Shown here one piece after another: positions 1 to 8,772 of a DNA stretch of 64,000 nt. The stretch is taken from NCBI RefSeq assembly GCF_017792385.1, contig NZ_CP051230.1:3286001-3350000 (forward strand). Reading direction: 5' to 3'. Source of the DNA: Hyphomonas sp. (GTDB lineage: Bacteria > Pseudomonadota > Alphaproteobacteria > Caulobacterales > Hyphomonadaceae). A program made the translations under genes and the position numbers. The number at the start of each line of letters is the position of its first letter. The first letter of the stretch is position 1. Below the pieces are notes generated by a model that ran no database searches, was not told where the DNA came from, and was given only the letters and a program-made list of their open reading frames with translations.

Positions 1-201
1 TTTCGTTTCGTCGGCGATGACGGCAATCCTGGCGCCGAATTCCAGCGCCTGTGCAGACAGCGTTTCCGCATCCGAACCCGCCGACAGCGCTTCGATCTCG
101 AACTGAACGGCGCCCGTCCGGTTGGCGTGGCGCACCACATCCAGCGCGGACGTGCCGATGGACCCGGTCGCGCCCATGATGCTGATCCGCCGGGTCTCCA
201 T
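1..201 (-). CDS. dxr: 1-deoxy-D-xylulose 5-phosphate reductoisomerase, N-terminal part (runs off the window)
   Basis: Only the first 67 codons are present; the gene continues beyond base 1. The start ATG (201-199) shares one base with the cdsA stop codon (TAATG), which fixes the start. The N-terminus reads METRRISIMGATGSIGTSAL, the NADPH-binding Rossmann loop (GATGSIG) typical of DXR. The enzyme makes 2-C-methyl-D-erythritol 4-phosphate in the cytosolic MEP isoprenoid pathway. Its position after uppS and cdsA (frr-uppS-cdsA-dxr) is the classic proteobacterial order and links isoprenoid supply with undecaprenyl synthesis. Identity is secure despite the truncation. Confidence 0.93.
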   Translation of the reverse strand, partial: METRRISIMGATGSIGTSALDVVRHANRTGAVQFEIEALSAGSDAETLSAQALEFGARIAVIADETK

Positions 202-1022
202 TACGAGACTCCCAGCGCGCGATGCACGGAGGGGAACAGCCACAAGACCAGCACGCCGACCACGCTCACGGCCCCAAGCCCGTCGACCCGGTCCAGAACA
301 CCGCCATGCCCCGGCAGAAGATTGCTGGAATCCTTGACCTTGAACCGGCGCTTCAACCCGCTTTCGAAGAGATCGCCAGCCTGCGCAGTCATCGAGAGAC
401 CGACCCCGAGCAGGACCCAGACCACCGCCGATGCCTGCTCCAGGTCTGCCGCCGCAAATCCGCATACGCCCGTGAACAGCAACGCCCCGAGAGCACCGCT
501 CCATGTCTTGTTTGGGCTCTCATGGGGCAACAGCCTCGGGCCGCCCATACCGCGACCAACAAAATAAGCGGCTGCATCAGACCCCCAGACGAAGGCCATG
601 AAGTACAGTGCGACCGCGCGGCCATCCCACGGCCCTTCCCGCAGCATCCAGAGCGCCGCGGCCATTGCCGTCACATACAGCCAGCCACCTGAGGCCAGTC
701 CGCGGTCCCGGAATTGTCCCGGCTGGGATGCAAAGGCCATCACCAGACCCAGCACGCCAAGCGCCAGCGAAATCTCAACTTGTTCCAATGGCAGGGCAAG
801 GCAAAACAGGCCTGCGCTCACCGACAGGAGCAGGCGCCTTGGATGGCCGCTCATGCCGCCCCATTCCCAAGCCATGATTCCCGCCGCCAGAGCGCATGCC
901 AAGGCCAGCCACCAACCGCCTGACCAGACGACGAACAATCCGGTCGGAATCAACAGCGCCGCCGTCATCAGCCTCTGGCCGAGTTGCGAGAAACGCTTCT
1001 CGGGCGGTGTCCAGTCGCCCAT
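201..1022 (-). CDS. cdsA: Phosphatidate cytidylyltransferase
   Basis: 273-residue polytopic inner-membrane protein that converts phosphatidic acid and CTP to CDP-diacylglycerol, the branch point for phospholipid synthesis. After several hydrophobic segments, the C-terminal third carries the CDP-diglyceride synthetase signature (S-x-L-K-R ... K-D ... P-G-H-G-G-V-L-D-R-V-D, about residues 220-247), including the paired metal-binding aspartates. The ATG overlaps the uppS stop by one base (TAATG) and its own stop overlaps the dxr start in the same way, so it is translationally coupled in the frr-uppS-cdsA-dxr series. Length is normal for the family. Confidence 0.95.
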   Translation of the reverse strand: MGDWTPPEKRFSQLGQRLMTAALLIPTGLFVVWSGGWWLALACALAAGIMAWEWGGMSGHPRRLLLSVSAGLFCLALPLEQVEISLALGVLGLVMAFASQPGQFRDRGLASGGWLYVTAMAAALWMLREGPWDGRAVALYFMAFVWGSDAAAYFVGRGMGGPRLLPHESPNKTWSGALGALLFTGVCGFAAADLEQASAVVWVLLGVGLSMTAQAGDLFESGLKRRFKVKDSSNLLPGHGGVLDRVDGLGAVSVVGVLVLWLFPSVHRALGVS

Positions 1023-1783
1023 TACGCGTCCCCTGTCGTGACGGCCCCGAAACGCCGTTCGCGCTCATTGTAGATGCGAATAGCCTTTTCCAGCCAGCTC
1101 CGGTCGAAATCCGGCCACAGCACGTCAAAGAAAACGAGTTCGCAATAGGCCGCCTGCCAGAGCAGGAAATTGCTGAGGCGATATTCGCCGCTTGTCCGGA
1201 TCAGCAAGTCGGGATCCGGCATTCCGGAGGTGTCCAGATAGGATTCGAACACGTCTTCAGACACATCTGCCGGGTCAAGGTCTCCTCTGGCGACGGCCAT
1301 GCCCAGCTTGCGGGCAGCCCGGGCAATCTCTTCGCGGCCGCCATAATTGAAGGCGATGTTCAGGAAGAACTCGTTGTTTTCGGCAGTGTCACGCTCCGCC
1401 TTGTCAACCAGGACGGCAATGTCATCCGGCAGCCCTTCCCGGCGCCCGAGAATGCGGATCTTCACCCCTTCCTCGCGCAATCGGGCAAGGTCCTTCTTGA
1501 TGAAGGTTTTCAGCAGGCCGAACAGCGCATTCACTTCGGCGGCCGGCCGACGCCAGTTCTCCGTCGAGAAGGAATAAACCGTCAGATACCGGATTCCGAG
1601 ATTTCCGGCCGCTTCCACCGTCCGGCGCAGCGCCTCGACACCCCGCTCATGCCCCGCGGCCCGAGGCATTCCGCGTGCGTTGGCCCAACGGCCGTTTCCA
1701 TCCATGATGATGGCAATATGGGCGGGAACGCTCAAGGCGTCAGCATGTCTGTCGGACGTCGCAGGGGCGTCGTCTGTCGGCAT
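1022..1783 (-). CDS. uppS: Isoprenyl transferase (undecaprenyl diphosphate synthase)
   Basis: 253-residue cis-prenyltransferase that condenses farnesyl diphosphate with isopentenyl diphosphates to make the C55 carrier lipid for cell-wall synthesis. The catalytic aspartate is Asp28 in MDGNGRW (27-33), followed by the YSFSTENWRRP substrate-binding region, and near the C-terminus by RTSGEYRLSNFLLWQ (the usual motif is RTGGExRLSNF, so one Gly is Ser here). The start ATG overlaps the frr stop (TGATG). The neighbours cdsA and dxr support the role in membrane and isoprenoid metabolism. Confidence 0.96.
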   Translation of the reverse strand: MPTDDAPATSDRHADALSVPAHIAIIMDGNGRWANARGMPRAAGHERGVEALRRTVEAAGNLGIRYLTVYSFSTENWRRPAAEVNALFGLLKTFIKKDLARLREEGVKIRILGRREGLPDDIAVLVDKAERDTAENNEFFLNIAFNYGGREEIARAARKLGMAVARGDLDPADVSEDVFESYLDTSGMPDPDLLIRTSGEYRLSNFLLWQAAYCELVFFDVLWPDFDRSWLEKAIRIYNERERRFGAVTTGDA

Positions 1784-2337
1784 CAGACCTGCATGATCTC
1801 CGCTTCCTTCGCCTTCAGCGCATCATCCACCTTGCCGACATAGAGGTCGGTGAGTTTCTGCACTTCATCAGACAGGGAATGAAGGCGGTCTTCGCTGATC
1901 TCGCCATCCTTCTCCATCTTCTTGAGCGAATCCATGCCGTCGCGGCGGATGTTGCGCACGGCCACACGGGCGGCCTCGGCATACTTGCCCGCAACCTTTT
2001 GCAACTCAACCCGGCGTTCCTCGTTCAGCGGCGGGATCGGAATACGCAGATTCTGTCCATCGGTGACCGGGTTCAGGCCAAGGCCGGAATCGCGAATGGC
2101 GCGCTCGGTCGCCCCGACAACCGTCTTGTCCCAGACATTCACCGACAGCATGCGGTTGTCGGACACGGTCACCGACGCAACCTGGTTCAGCGGAACCGTC
2201 GAGCCATAGGCCGGAACCATGACAGCATCCAGCAGGTTCACCGAGGCGCGGCCTGTGCGCAGCCCGCTGAATTCGGTGGAGAGAGACGCCAGTGCGCCTT
2301 CCATCCGGCGCTCAAGATCTTTCTTGTCATAGCTCAT
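1783..2337 (-). CDS. frr: Ribosome recycling factor
   Basis: 184-residue tRNA-mimic protein that, with EF-G, splits post-termination ribosomes. The sequence shows the conserved GLRTGRAS motif near the N-terminus and the long helical region with RRVELQK, RNIRRDGMD and LSDEVQKLTD. Length matches the family (about 185). It starts 5 bases after the pyrH stop, and its TGA overlaps the uppS ATG by one base. The pyrH-frr pair is close to universal in bacteria. Confidence 0.97.
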   Translation of the reverse strand: MSYDKKDLERRMEGALASLSTEFSGLRTGRASVNLLDAVMVPAYGSTVPLNQVASVTVSDNRMLSVNVWDKTVVGATERAIRDSGLGLNPVTDGQNLRIPIPPLNEERRVELQKVAGKYAEAARVAVRNIRRDGMDSLKKMEKDGEISEDRLHSLSDEVQKLTDLYVGKVDDALKAKEAEIMQV

Positions 2338-2342
2338 GACTC

Positions 2343-3089
2343 TTATGCTCCATGATTTTTAATGGTTGTCGATGTGCCCTTCCCATGCAGGACCTTGAGG
2401 AGCGATCCCTCCTCCTTGAGCGAGAAAACCACAATCGGAATGTTGTTGTCGCGCATTAGACTCACCGCGGACGGGTCCATCACGCGCAGATCCTTGGCGA
2501 GCAATTCCTGGTACCCGACCTCGTCATAGCGGGTCGCGCTGGCATCCACTTTCGGGTCTGCCGTGTAGACGCCATCGACCTGGGTGCCCTTCAGCAAGGC
2601 GTCGCAATTCATCTCGATCGCGCGCAGCGCTGCGCCCGTATCGGTGGTGAAGAACGGATTGCCGATACCGGCGGCGAAAATGACCACTCGGCCCTTTTCC
2701 ATGTGCCGCTGCGCGCGGCGGCGAATATAGGGCTCGCAGATTGATTCCATCCGGATCGCGGACTGCACCCGCGTCGGCACCCCGATGCTTTCCAGCACGC
2801 TCTGCATGGCAAGGGCATTCATGATCGTGGCCAGCATGCCCATGGAATCGGCCTGGGCGCGCTCCATGCCCTTCGCGGCGCCAGCAACGCCGCGGAAAAT
2901 GTTGCCGCCGCCAATGACCAGGCAGATTTCTGCGCCGGTATCCTGGGCGGCCTTGATGGCGTGAGCGAACTTCTCGCAGGTCGGAATATCAATGCCGAAC
3001 TGACCCGGCCCCATCAGGGCCTCTCCGGACAGTTTCAGCAACACCCGCTTGTATTTCAAAGGACTGGAGCCCGACTCTTCGCTCTGCAT
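2343..3089 (-). CDS. pyrH: Uridylate (UMP) kinase
   Basis: 248-residue cytosolic UMP kinase of the amino-acid-kinase fold; it phosphorylates UMP to UDP and in bacteria is a hexamer regulated by GTP and UTP. Visible motifs are KLSGEALMG (19-27) for ATP and phosphate binding, GGGNIFRG (60-67), and a C-terminal FTTDTGAALRA segment. The ATG is preceded by GGAGAC at good spacing. The gene lies downstream of a hairpin terminator after tsf, so it probably has its own promoter in 3,090-3,135, although I could not pick out a convincing one. Confidence 0.96.
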   Translation of the reverse strand: MQSEESGSSPLKYKRVLLKLSGEALMGPGQFGIDIPTCEKFAHAIKAAQDTGAEICLVIGGGNIFRGVAGAAKGMERAQADSMGMLATIMNALAMQSVLESIGVPTRVQSAIRMESICEPYIRRRAQRHMEKGRVVIFAAGIGNPFFTTDTGAALRAIEMNCDALLKGTQVDGVYTADPKVDASATRYDEVGYQELLAKDLRVMDPSAVSLMRDNNIPIVVFSLKEEGSLLKVLHGKGTSTTIKNHGA

Positions 3090-3127
3090 GGACGATGTCT
3101 CCGCTTTGATCCGCCTTACAGGCTCCT

Positions 3128-3162
3128 AAAAGATTCCCGGCCGCCTGTCATGGGCGACCGGG
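3128..3162 (-). terminator. Intrinsic terminator after tsf
   Basis: On the minus strand a 10-bp stem (CCCGGTCGCC pairing with GGCGGCCGGG, one G-T wobble) with a short loop is followed by AATCTTTT. It lies between the tsf stop and pyrH and would end or attenuate rpsB-tsf transcription. The T-run is short, so read-through into pyrH is possible. Confidence 0.6.
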
Positions 3163-3200
3163 ATGTTCAAAGCCCTTTGCGGGCAGAAAGGCAAGCGCGA

Positions 3201-4106
3201 TCAGCTGCCTTTTGTCATGGAGGCGACTTCGTCAGCGAAATTGTCTTCCGCCTTCTCGATGCCTTCGCCGAGCTTGAAGTGCACGAAGCCTTTCAGCGTC
3301 GCGCCCTGCTCTTCGAGGAACTTGCCGACCGTCTGGTCCGGGTTCATCACGAAGGGCTGCTCGGTCAGAACGACTTCCTTGTAGAATTTCTGCATCCGGC
3401 CGACGATCATCTTCTCGATGACATTGTCGGGCTTGCCGCTCTCGCGGGCCTGCTCGGTCAGGACGCGCTTCTCGGCGTCGACGATGGCCGGGTCCAGTTC
3501 CTCGGTCGTGGCAGCCGCCGGAGACGTTGCAGCGATGTGCATGGCCACCTTGCGGCCGATGTCTTCCAGATCACCGGACCCGTCGAGCGCGACCAGAACG
3601 CCAACCTTGCCCATGCCAGCCGTTTCGGCATTGTGGATGTAGGAGGCGACCTTGCCGTCGGCCGTCAGCTTGGCGCTGCGGCGCAGGGTCATGTTCTCGC
3701 CGATCGTCGCGATCAGGCGCTTGATCAGGTCATCGACATTGCCTTCACCATCGGGAGACGGCGCCGCCGACAGGGCCTCGACAGACCCGTCGGTGCCCAG
3801 TGCCGCCTTGGTGATGCCGGACAGTGCCGACTGGAACTTCTCGTTCCGGGCGACGAAGTCCGTCTCGGCGTTCAGTTCGACGATTGCGCCGGACTTGCCG
3901 TCTTCGGACACTTCAACCGCCACAAGGCCGTCCGCAGCCGTCCGGCCGGACTTCTTCGCAGCCTTCGACAGGCCCTTGGCGCGCAGCCAGTCGACTGCAG
4001 CAGCTTCGTCTCCACCATTCTCGACGAGTGCCTTCTTGGCATCCATCATGCCGGCACCCGTTTTCTCGCGCAGTGCCTTTACAAGCGCAGCGGTAATCTC
4101 AGCCAT
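3201..4106 (-). CDS. tsf: Translation elongation factor Ts
   Basis: 301-residue guanine nucleotide exchange factor for EF-Tu. The N-terminal UBA-like domain (about 1-55, with the LREKTGAGMMDAKKAL motif) is followed by the core domain carrying the TDFVARN motif (82-88), which contacts the EF-Tu P-loop side and displaces Mg-GDP. Dimerisation domains follow to the C-terminus. The gene is 43 bases downstream of rpsB in the usual rpsB-tsf operon. The partner tuf lies elsewhere in this window (43,551). Confidence 0.97.
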   Translation of the reverse strand: MAEITAALVKALREKTGAGMMDAKKALVENGGDEAAAVDWLRAKGLSKAAKKSGRTAADGLVAVEVSEDGKSGAIVELNAETDFVARNEKFQSALSGITKAALGTDGSVEALSAAPSPDGEGNVDDLIKRLIATIGENMTLRRSAKLTADGKVASYIHNAETAGMGKVGVLVALDGSGDLEDIGRKVAMHIAATSPAAATTEELDPAIVDAEKRVLTEQARESGKPDNVIEKMIVGRMQKFYKEVVLTEQPFVMNPDQTVGKFLEEQGATLKGFVHFKLGEGIEKAEDNFADEVASMTKGS

Positions 4107-4149
4107 TGCCCTATTCCTTCAATTTGGTGTTCAGGTCAGACGCCGGAAA

Positions 4150-4953
4150 TCAGGCGCCCGTCGTATCTTCAGCAGCTTCGCCTTCGGCCGCGACGGCAAC
4201 GTCGGCTTCGGCCAGCGCGTCAACATCCTCGAGCTCTCCGAGATCGACGCCGAGACCTGCGGTCGACTCTGCCAGTCCGTCAAGAACCGCATCGGCGAAC
4301 AGGTTGCAGTAGAGCGAAATCGCGCGGGCAGCATCGTCATTGCCCGGGAAGCCGTAATCGGCGTCGGCCGGATCACAGTTCGTGTCCAGCACGGCCACAA
4401 CCGGGATGCCCAGCTTGCGGGCTTCCTGGACAGCGATGGCTTCCTTGTTGGTGTCGATCACGATCATCGCGGCCGGCAGGCCACCCATGTCGGCGATACC
4501 ACCCAGGGACTGCTGCAGCTTGTCGCGGCGGCGCTCCAGGTCCAGCAATTCCTTCTTCGTCAGGCCCTGACCCGAGCCGCTTTCGAACATCGTGTTCAGC
4601 TCTTTCAGCTGCTTGATGGAGTTCGACACGGTCGACCAGTTGGTCAGCGTGCCGCCCAGCCAGCGATGGTTCATGTAGTATTGAGCGCAGCGCTGAGCCG
4701 CTTCGGCAATCGGCTCTGCCGCCTGGCGCTTCGTGCCAACGAACAGGACGCGGCCACCCTTGGCCACCGTGTCGCGCACGAAAACGAGCGCCTGATGAAG
4801 CGCCGGCACGGTCTGCGACAGGTCCATGATGTGAATGCCGGAGCGGTCGCCGTAGATATACGGCTTCATGCGCGGGTTCCAGCGGTGGGTTTGGTGACCG
4901 AAGTGAACGCCAGCTTCGAGCAGCTGACGCATGTTGAAGTCAGGTAGGGCCAT
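4150..4953 (-). CDS. rpsB: 30S ribosomal protein S2
   Basis: 267-residue S2 protein; the N-terminal region contains the expected LLEAGVHFGHQTHRWNPRM and later LFVGTKRQA and RWLGGTLTNW motifs. The acidic C-terminal tail (EGEAAEDTTGA) is a common alphaproteobacterial extension. S2 binds late in 30S assembly and in enterobacteria represses its own rpsB-tsf operon by binding the leader. Here the leader holds a pseudoknot-like pair of inverted repeats (4,964-5,030) next to the ribosome binding site, and a promoter candidate lies at 5,051-5,078. Confidence 0.98.
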   Translation of the reverse strand: MALPDFNMRQLLEAGVHFGHQTHRWNPRMKPYIYGDRSGIHIMDLSQTVPALHQALVFVRDTVAKGGRVLFVGTKRQAAEPIAEAAQRCAQYYMNHRWLGGTLTNWSTVSNSIKQLKELNTMFESGSGQGLTKKELLDLERRRDKLQQSLGGIADMGGLPAAMIVIDTNKEAIAVQEARKLGIPVVAVLDTNCDPADADYGFPGNDDAARAISLYCNLFADAVLDGLAESTAGLGVDLGELEDVDALAEADVAVAAEGEAAEDTTGA

Positions 4954-4963
4954 AGATTGTCTC

Positions 4964-5030
4964 CATCCGGTTGGCCGTCACGGGTGGAACGTTGGACCAC
5001 CATGGCCCGTCGCACCGGATGCACCCGTGA
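4964..5030 (-). promoter_or_regulatory. Candidate S2 autoregulatory leader: interleaved inverted repeats (H-type pseudoknot)
   Basis: In transcript order the leader contains arm A (5,030-5,022, TCACGGGTG), arm B (5,021-5,014, CATCCGGT), a loop with its own GGGCC/GGTCC hairpin, arm A' (4,986-4,978, CACCCGTGA) and arm B' (4,971-4,964, ACCGGATG). A pairs with A' over 9 bp and B with B' over 8 bp without mismatch, and the order A-B-A'-B' is that of an H-type pseudoknot. B' abuts the GGAG Shine-Dalgarno and ends 10 bases before the ATG, so folding could block initiation. The pairing is seen directly; control by S2 is inferred from the gammaproteobacterial rpsB leader. Confidence 0.6.
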
Positions 5031-5050
5031 ACTGGTTTCTGATGGGGCGG

Positions 5051-5078
5051 CTTATACAGAAATTGCCTGCGGCTGCAA
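5051..5078 (-). promoter_or_regulatory. Promoter candidate for rpsB-tsf
   Basis: On the minus strand TTGCAG, a 16-base spacer and TATAAG lie about 100-125 bases before the rpsB ATG, upstream of the pseudoknot-like leader. The -10 box matches five of six consensus bases. The -35 box is weaker but resembles alphaproteobacterial housekeeping boxes. Confidence 0.5.
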
Positions 5079-5098
5079 GACCGCCAGACCGGCTTTTG

Positions 5099-8000
5099 TC
5101 AGGCCGCTTTTAAAGGCTCCACCCGCTCGACGCCGGGCGCTTCCTTCAGCGCCCGCTGCGCACTCAGGCCGATCGTGTAGGTCGCCGGCAGCTTCAGCGT
5201 CACCACGCGCCCGTCATCCAGCGGCATCTCGATCAAAAGCTCGCCTTTTTCCAGATCCTGCAGCTTGGCGAGGTGACCCACCACGCCCGCCAGGTCCGAG
5301 ACGTGCGCCCCCACTGCCAAACGGATCTTGAGCGCGCCCATCGCCTTCGACAGGCGGGCCGATTCCAGCTTCAGGACGCGCTCGGCATTCAACCGGATTT
5401 CCTCGGCATTGCGCTTTACGCCCACCGTGATCGCAACCGCATTGCCGACCTGCAGGAGATCGTAATTCTGCGACAGCGTCTCCGGGAACACCATCATTTC
5501 CACTTCACCCGATGGATCGGACAGGGTCAGGAAGGCAAATTTCCCGCCATTGCGTGCGGGCTTGTCGCTTCTGGCGCGGACCATGCCGATCATTTCCAGC
5601 GGCTTGCCGTCGGAGGCGCGCTCTTCCACTTCCATTGCCAGCGTCACACGGTCCCGGTCGAGCCCTTCCAGAACGTCATCCAGCGGGTGGCCGGAGAAAT
5701 AGAACCCGATCGACTTGAATTCCTGGTCCAGCTTCTGCTGTCCGTTCCAGGCCTTCACCTTGGGCAGGACCGGGCGCAAGGCCGGCTCGGCTTCGGCGAA
5801 CAGGCCGCCCTGCCCGCCCTGCCGGTCCTGCGCCGCGCTGACGGCCAGGTTTGCCAGCAGCGGCGCCGCCTCAAGCACCCGGGCGCGATTGGCTTCCAGC
5901 GAGTCGAACGCGCCGGACTTGGCAAGCGATTCAAACGCCTTCTTGTTCACATGTTTCGGATCCACGCGTTCGGCAAACTCGTAGAGATCGGCAAACGGGC
6001 CGTCCTTCTCGCGGATTTCCACTACATGTTTCATGGCTTCGAGGCCAACGCCTTTCAGGGCACCCAGCGCATAGACCACCGCGCCGTCGCGCACGTCGAA
6101 ATCCGCCGTCGAGGCATTCACGTCCGGCGCGAGGACTGGAATCTTCAGGCGCTTCGCTTCCTGGAAAAAGGCGGCCAGCTTGTCGGTATTGCCGATATCA
6201 AGACTCATCGACGCCGCCAGGAACTCGACCGGGAAGTGCCGCTTCAGATAGCCCGTATGGTATCCGATCAGGGCATAGGCCGCCGCGTGGGATTTGTTGA
6301 ACCCGTATCCCGCAAACTTTTCCATCGTATCGAAGATGTCGTTGGCGAGCTTTTCCTCCATGCCTTTCAGCTCGGCCGCACCTTCGACGAAGCGCTTGCG
6401 CTGCGCGATCATCTCCTCGACCTTCTTCTTGCCCATGGCGCGGCGCAGCAGGTCGGCTTCGCCAAGCGAGTAGCCGGCGATTTCCTGCGCCATCCGCATG
6501 ACCTGCTCCTGGTACACAGGCACGCCATAGGTGGCTTCGAGGACGGGTTTCAGGTCCGGATGCTGATAGACGACCGAGGACGGGTCTTCCTTGCCTTGCA
6601 CATAGACCGGAATGTTCTCCATCGGGCCGGGCCGGTAGAGCGAGATGATGGCGATCACGTCTTCCAGATTGTGCGGGCGCACTTTCTTCAGCGTGTCGCG
6701 CATGCCGGCGCCTTCCAGCTGGAACACGCCCAGCGTCTCGCCACTGGCCATCAGGTCATAGGTCGCCTGATCATCCAGGCTCTGCCATTCCGGGCCGACA
6801 TCGCGCCCGTCTCGCCGGATCAGCTTCAGCGCCCGGTCAATGACAGTCAGCGTCTTCAGGCCCAGGAAGTCGAACTTCACCAGTCCGGCCATCTCGGCAT
6901 ATTTCATGTTGAACTGCGTCGCCGGAAGGTCAGCACGCGGATCATTGTACAGGGGTACCAGCTCGACCAGCGGCCGGTCGCCGATCACGACACCGGCGGC
7001 GTGCGTGCCCGCATTGCGGTATTTGCCCTCCAGCGACAGGGCCACTTCCAGCAACTCGCCGACGCGCTCATCCGCATCGATCTCGTCCTGGAATTTCGGC
7101 TCGTCGTCGATGGCATCCTGCAGCTTGGGCGGATTTGCCGGATTGAACGGGATCAGCTTGGCCAGCCGGTCCACCTGCCCGTAGGGCATCTGCATCACCC
7201 GGCCGACATCGCGCACGACGGCCTTCGCCTGCAGCGTGCCGAACGTGATGATCATGGCGACAGAGTCAGCCCCATATTTGTCACGCACATAGCGGATGAC
7301 TTCACCGCGCCGCTCCTGACAGAAATCCACGTCGAAGTCCGGCATGGAAACGCGTTCCGGATTCAGGAAGCGCTCGAACAGCAGATCGAACCGCAAGGGG
7401 TCGAGATCGGTGATCAGCAGCACCCAGGCGACAAGCGAGCCCGCGCCAGAGCCCCGGCCCGGCCCGACCGGAATGCCGTTTTCCTTGGCCCATTTGATGA
7501 AGTCCGAAACGATCAGGAAGTAGCCGGGGAACCCCATTCGCTCGATGATGGACAATTCATAGTCGAGCCGTTCGAAATAGGTCTCGCGATCCGCATACAG
7601 CTTGTCGGCTTCCGACAGGCGATACTCCAGCCCCTCCACGGCCTGCTTGCGCAATTCCTCCGATTCCGAGCGGCCTTCCTTGGAGAAATTGGGCAGGATC
7701 GGCTTGTGGGTCTCGGCCTTCACGGCGCAGCGCCGGGCGATCTCCGCTGTGTTCAGGATGGCTTCGGGCAGGTCGGCAAACAGGTCCGCCATCTCGGCCG
7801 CTGTCTTCAGGTATTGCGACGGGTCCACCCGTTTGCGGTCTTCCTGTCCGAGATACTGGCCATTCGAGATGCACATCATGGCATCGTGGGCCTTGGCATC
7901 GGAGGATTTCATGAACCGCGCATCATGCGTCGCTACCAGAGGCAGCCCCAGTTCATAGGCCAGGTCGATGAGGCCGTCCTCGGTCGCATATTCGTCGTCC

Positions 8001-8521
8001 GTGCCATGCCGCGTGATCTCGACATAGCACCGCCCCGGATAGGCCGCCGCCAGGGTCGACAGCTCGGTGCGGGCATCAGCTGTCCGGCCCTTGAGCAAAT
8101 GCCGTGCGACCTCGCCTTCGGCCCCGCCCGTCAGCAGGATCAGCCCGTCGGTCTCGTCCAGAAGCAGATCCCGGTGCAGCTTCGGCACGCCGTCCGCCGC
8201 ATCCAGATAGGCGCGGGACGACAGCAGCATCAGCCTTTTGTAGCCGGCTTCATTTTGCGCATAGAGCGAGACGCGGCTCGGCTCGCTTTTCGGAAGTCCG
8301 TCCGTGACGTCAAAACAGCAGGCCATGATTGGCTGGATGCCGGCATCGGACAGCGTCAGCGAGATTTCCAGCGCGCCGAACAGATTGTTGCGGTCCGTGA
8401 TCGCCACCGCGGGCATGCCCTGCTCCACACACCAGGCTTTCAGCCCTTTCGGCGTGATCATGCTCTCCAGCAGTGAATAGCTGGACCGGACGGCAAGATG
8501 AATGAAGGGCGACTCAGTCAC
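5099..8521 (-). CDS. dnaE: DNA polymerase III alpha subunit (replicative DnaE)
   Basis: 1140-residue catalytic subunit of the replicative polymerase. An N-terminal PHP domain (FIHLAVRSSYSLLES) leads into the C-family polymerase core with the glycine-rich PVGPGRGSGAGS motif and the catalytic aspartates in PDFDVDF (about residues 393-399). A tandem helix-hairpin-helix region and an OB-fold (SDPSGEVEMMVF) follow near the C-terminus. The size fits DnaE1, not the error-prone DnaE2. The start codon is GTG (8,521-8,519), preceded by AGGAGAT at suitable spacing; no ATG lies nearby. It is monocistronic, with rpsB starting downstream. Confidence 0.97.
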   Translation of the reverse strand: MTESPFIHLAVRSSYSLLESMITPKGLKAWCVEQGMPAVAITDRNNLFGALEISLTLSDAGIQPIMACCFDVTDGLPKSEPSRVSLYAQNEAGYKRLMLLSSRAYLDAADGVPKLHRDLLLDETDGLILLTGGAEGEVARHLLKGRTADARTELSTLAAAYPGRCYVEITRHGTDDEYATEDGLIDLAYELGLPLVATHDARFMKSSDAKAHDAMMCISNGQYLGQEDRKRVDPSQYLKTAAEMADLFADLPEAILNTAEIARRCAVKAETHKPILPNFSKEGRSESEELRKQAVEGLEYRLSEADKLYADRETYFERLDYELSIIERMGFPGYFLIVSDFIKWAKENGIPVGPGRGSGAGSLVAWVLLITDLDPLRFDLLFERFLNPERVSMPDFDVDFCQERRGEVIRYVRDKYGADSVAMIITFGTLQAKAVVRDVGRVMQMPYGQVDRLAKLIPFNPANPPKLQDAIDDEPKFQDEIDADERVGELLEVALSLEGKYRNAGTHAAGVVIGDRPLVELVPLYNDPRADLPATQFNMKYAEMAGLVKFDFLGLKTLTVIDRALKLIRRDGRDVGPEWQSLDDQATYDLMASGETLGVFQLEGAGMRDTLKKVRPHNLEDVIAIISLYRPGPMENIPVYVQGKEDPSSVVYQHPDLKPVLEATYGVPVYQEQVMRMAQEIAGYSLGEADLLRRAMGKKKVEEMIAQRKRFVEGAAELKGMEEKLANDIFDTMEKFAGYGFNKSHAAAYALIGYHTGYLKRHFPVEFLAASMSLDIGNTDKLAAFFQEAKRLKIPVLAPDVNASTADFDVRDGAVVYALGALKGVGLEAMKHVVEIREKDGPFADLYEFAERVDPKHVNKKAFESLAKSGAFDSLEANRARVLEAAPLLANLAVSAAQDRQGGQGGLFAEAEPALRPVLPKVKAWNGQQKLDQEFKSIGFYFSGHPLDDVLEGLDRDRVTLAMEVEERASDGKPLEMIGMVRARSDKPARNGGKFAFLTLSDPSGEVEMMVFPETLSQNYDLLQVGNAVAITVGVKRNAEEIRLNAERVLKLESARLSKAMGALKIRLAVGAHVSDLAGVVGHLAKLQDLEKGELLIEMPLDDGRVVTLKLPATYTIGLSAQRALKEAPGVERVEPLKAA

Positions 8522-8772
8522 GGCGATCTCCTGTGCCCCGCATTGTGCCCCGCCGAGCCGCGCCTTGCCAGTGCGCGCCAGCGGTGTTCCACAGCTTAGT
8601 CCCGCTCCGCCCTGCAGACACCATTGGGGTCATTATGCGGGCCATTACGCGGCGCGTCGATGGGACAAATATCTGCCTGTCCACAACCAAATCGGCACGA
8701 TCCCCAGTATTTGCGCGCCTTGAACAATCCGCAATCCGACGCGGCACGGCCCACCCCTATTCTTGTCGGGAC

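Noticed and set aside
5273..8476. A 1067-codon plus-strand open frame opposite dnaE
   Set aside because: It lies entirely antisense to dnaE, has no family motifs, and its His/Arg/Gln/Leu-rich composition is what GC-rich third positions produce on the opposite strand.
8533..8772. N-terminal 80-codon extension of the unknown protein at 8,773
   Set aside because: Low-complexity Arg/Pro/Ala sequence without a ribosome binding site; it overlaps the presumed dnaE promoter region.
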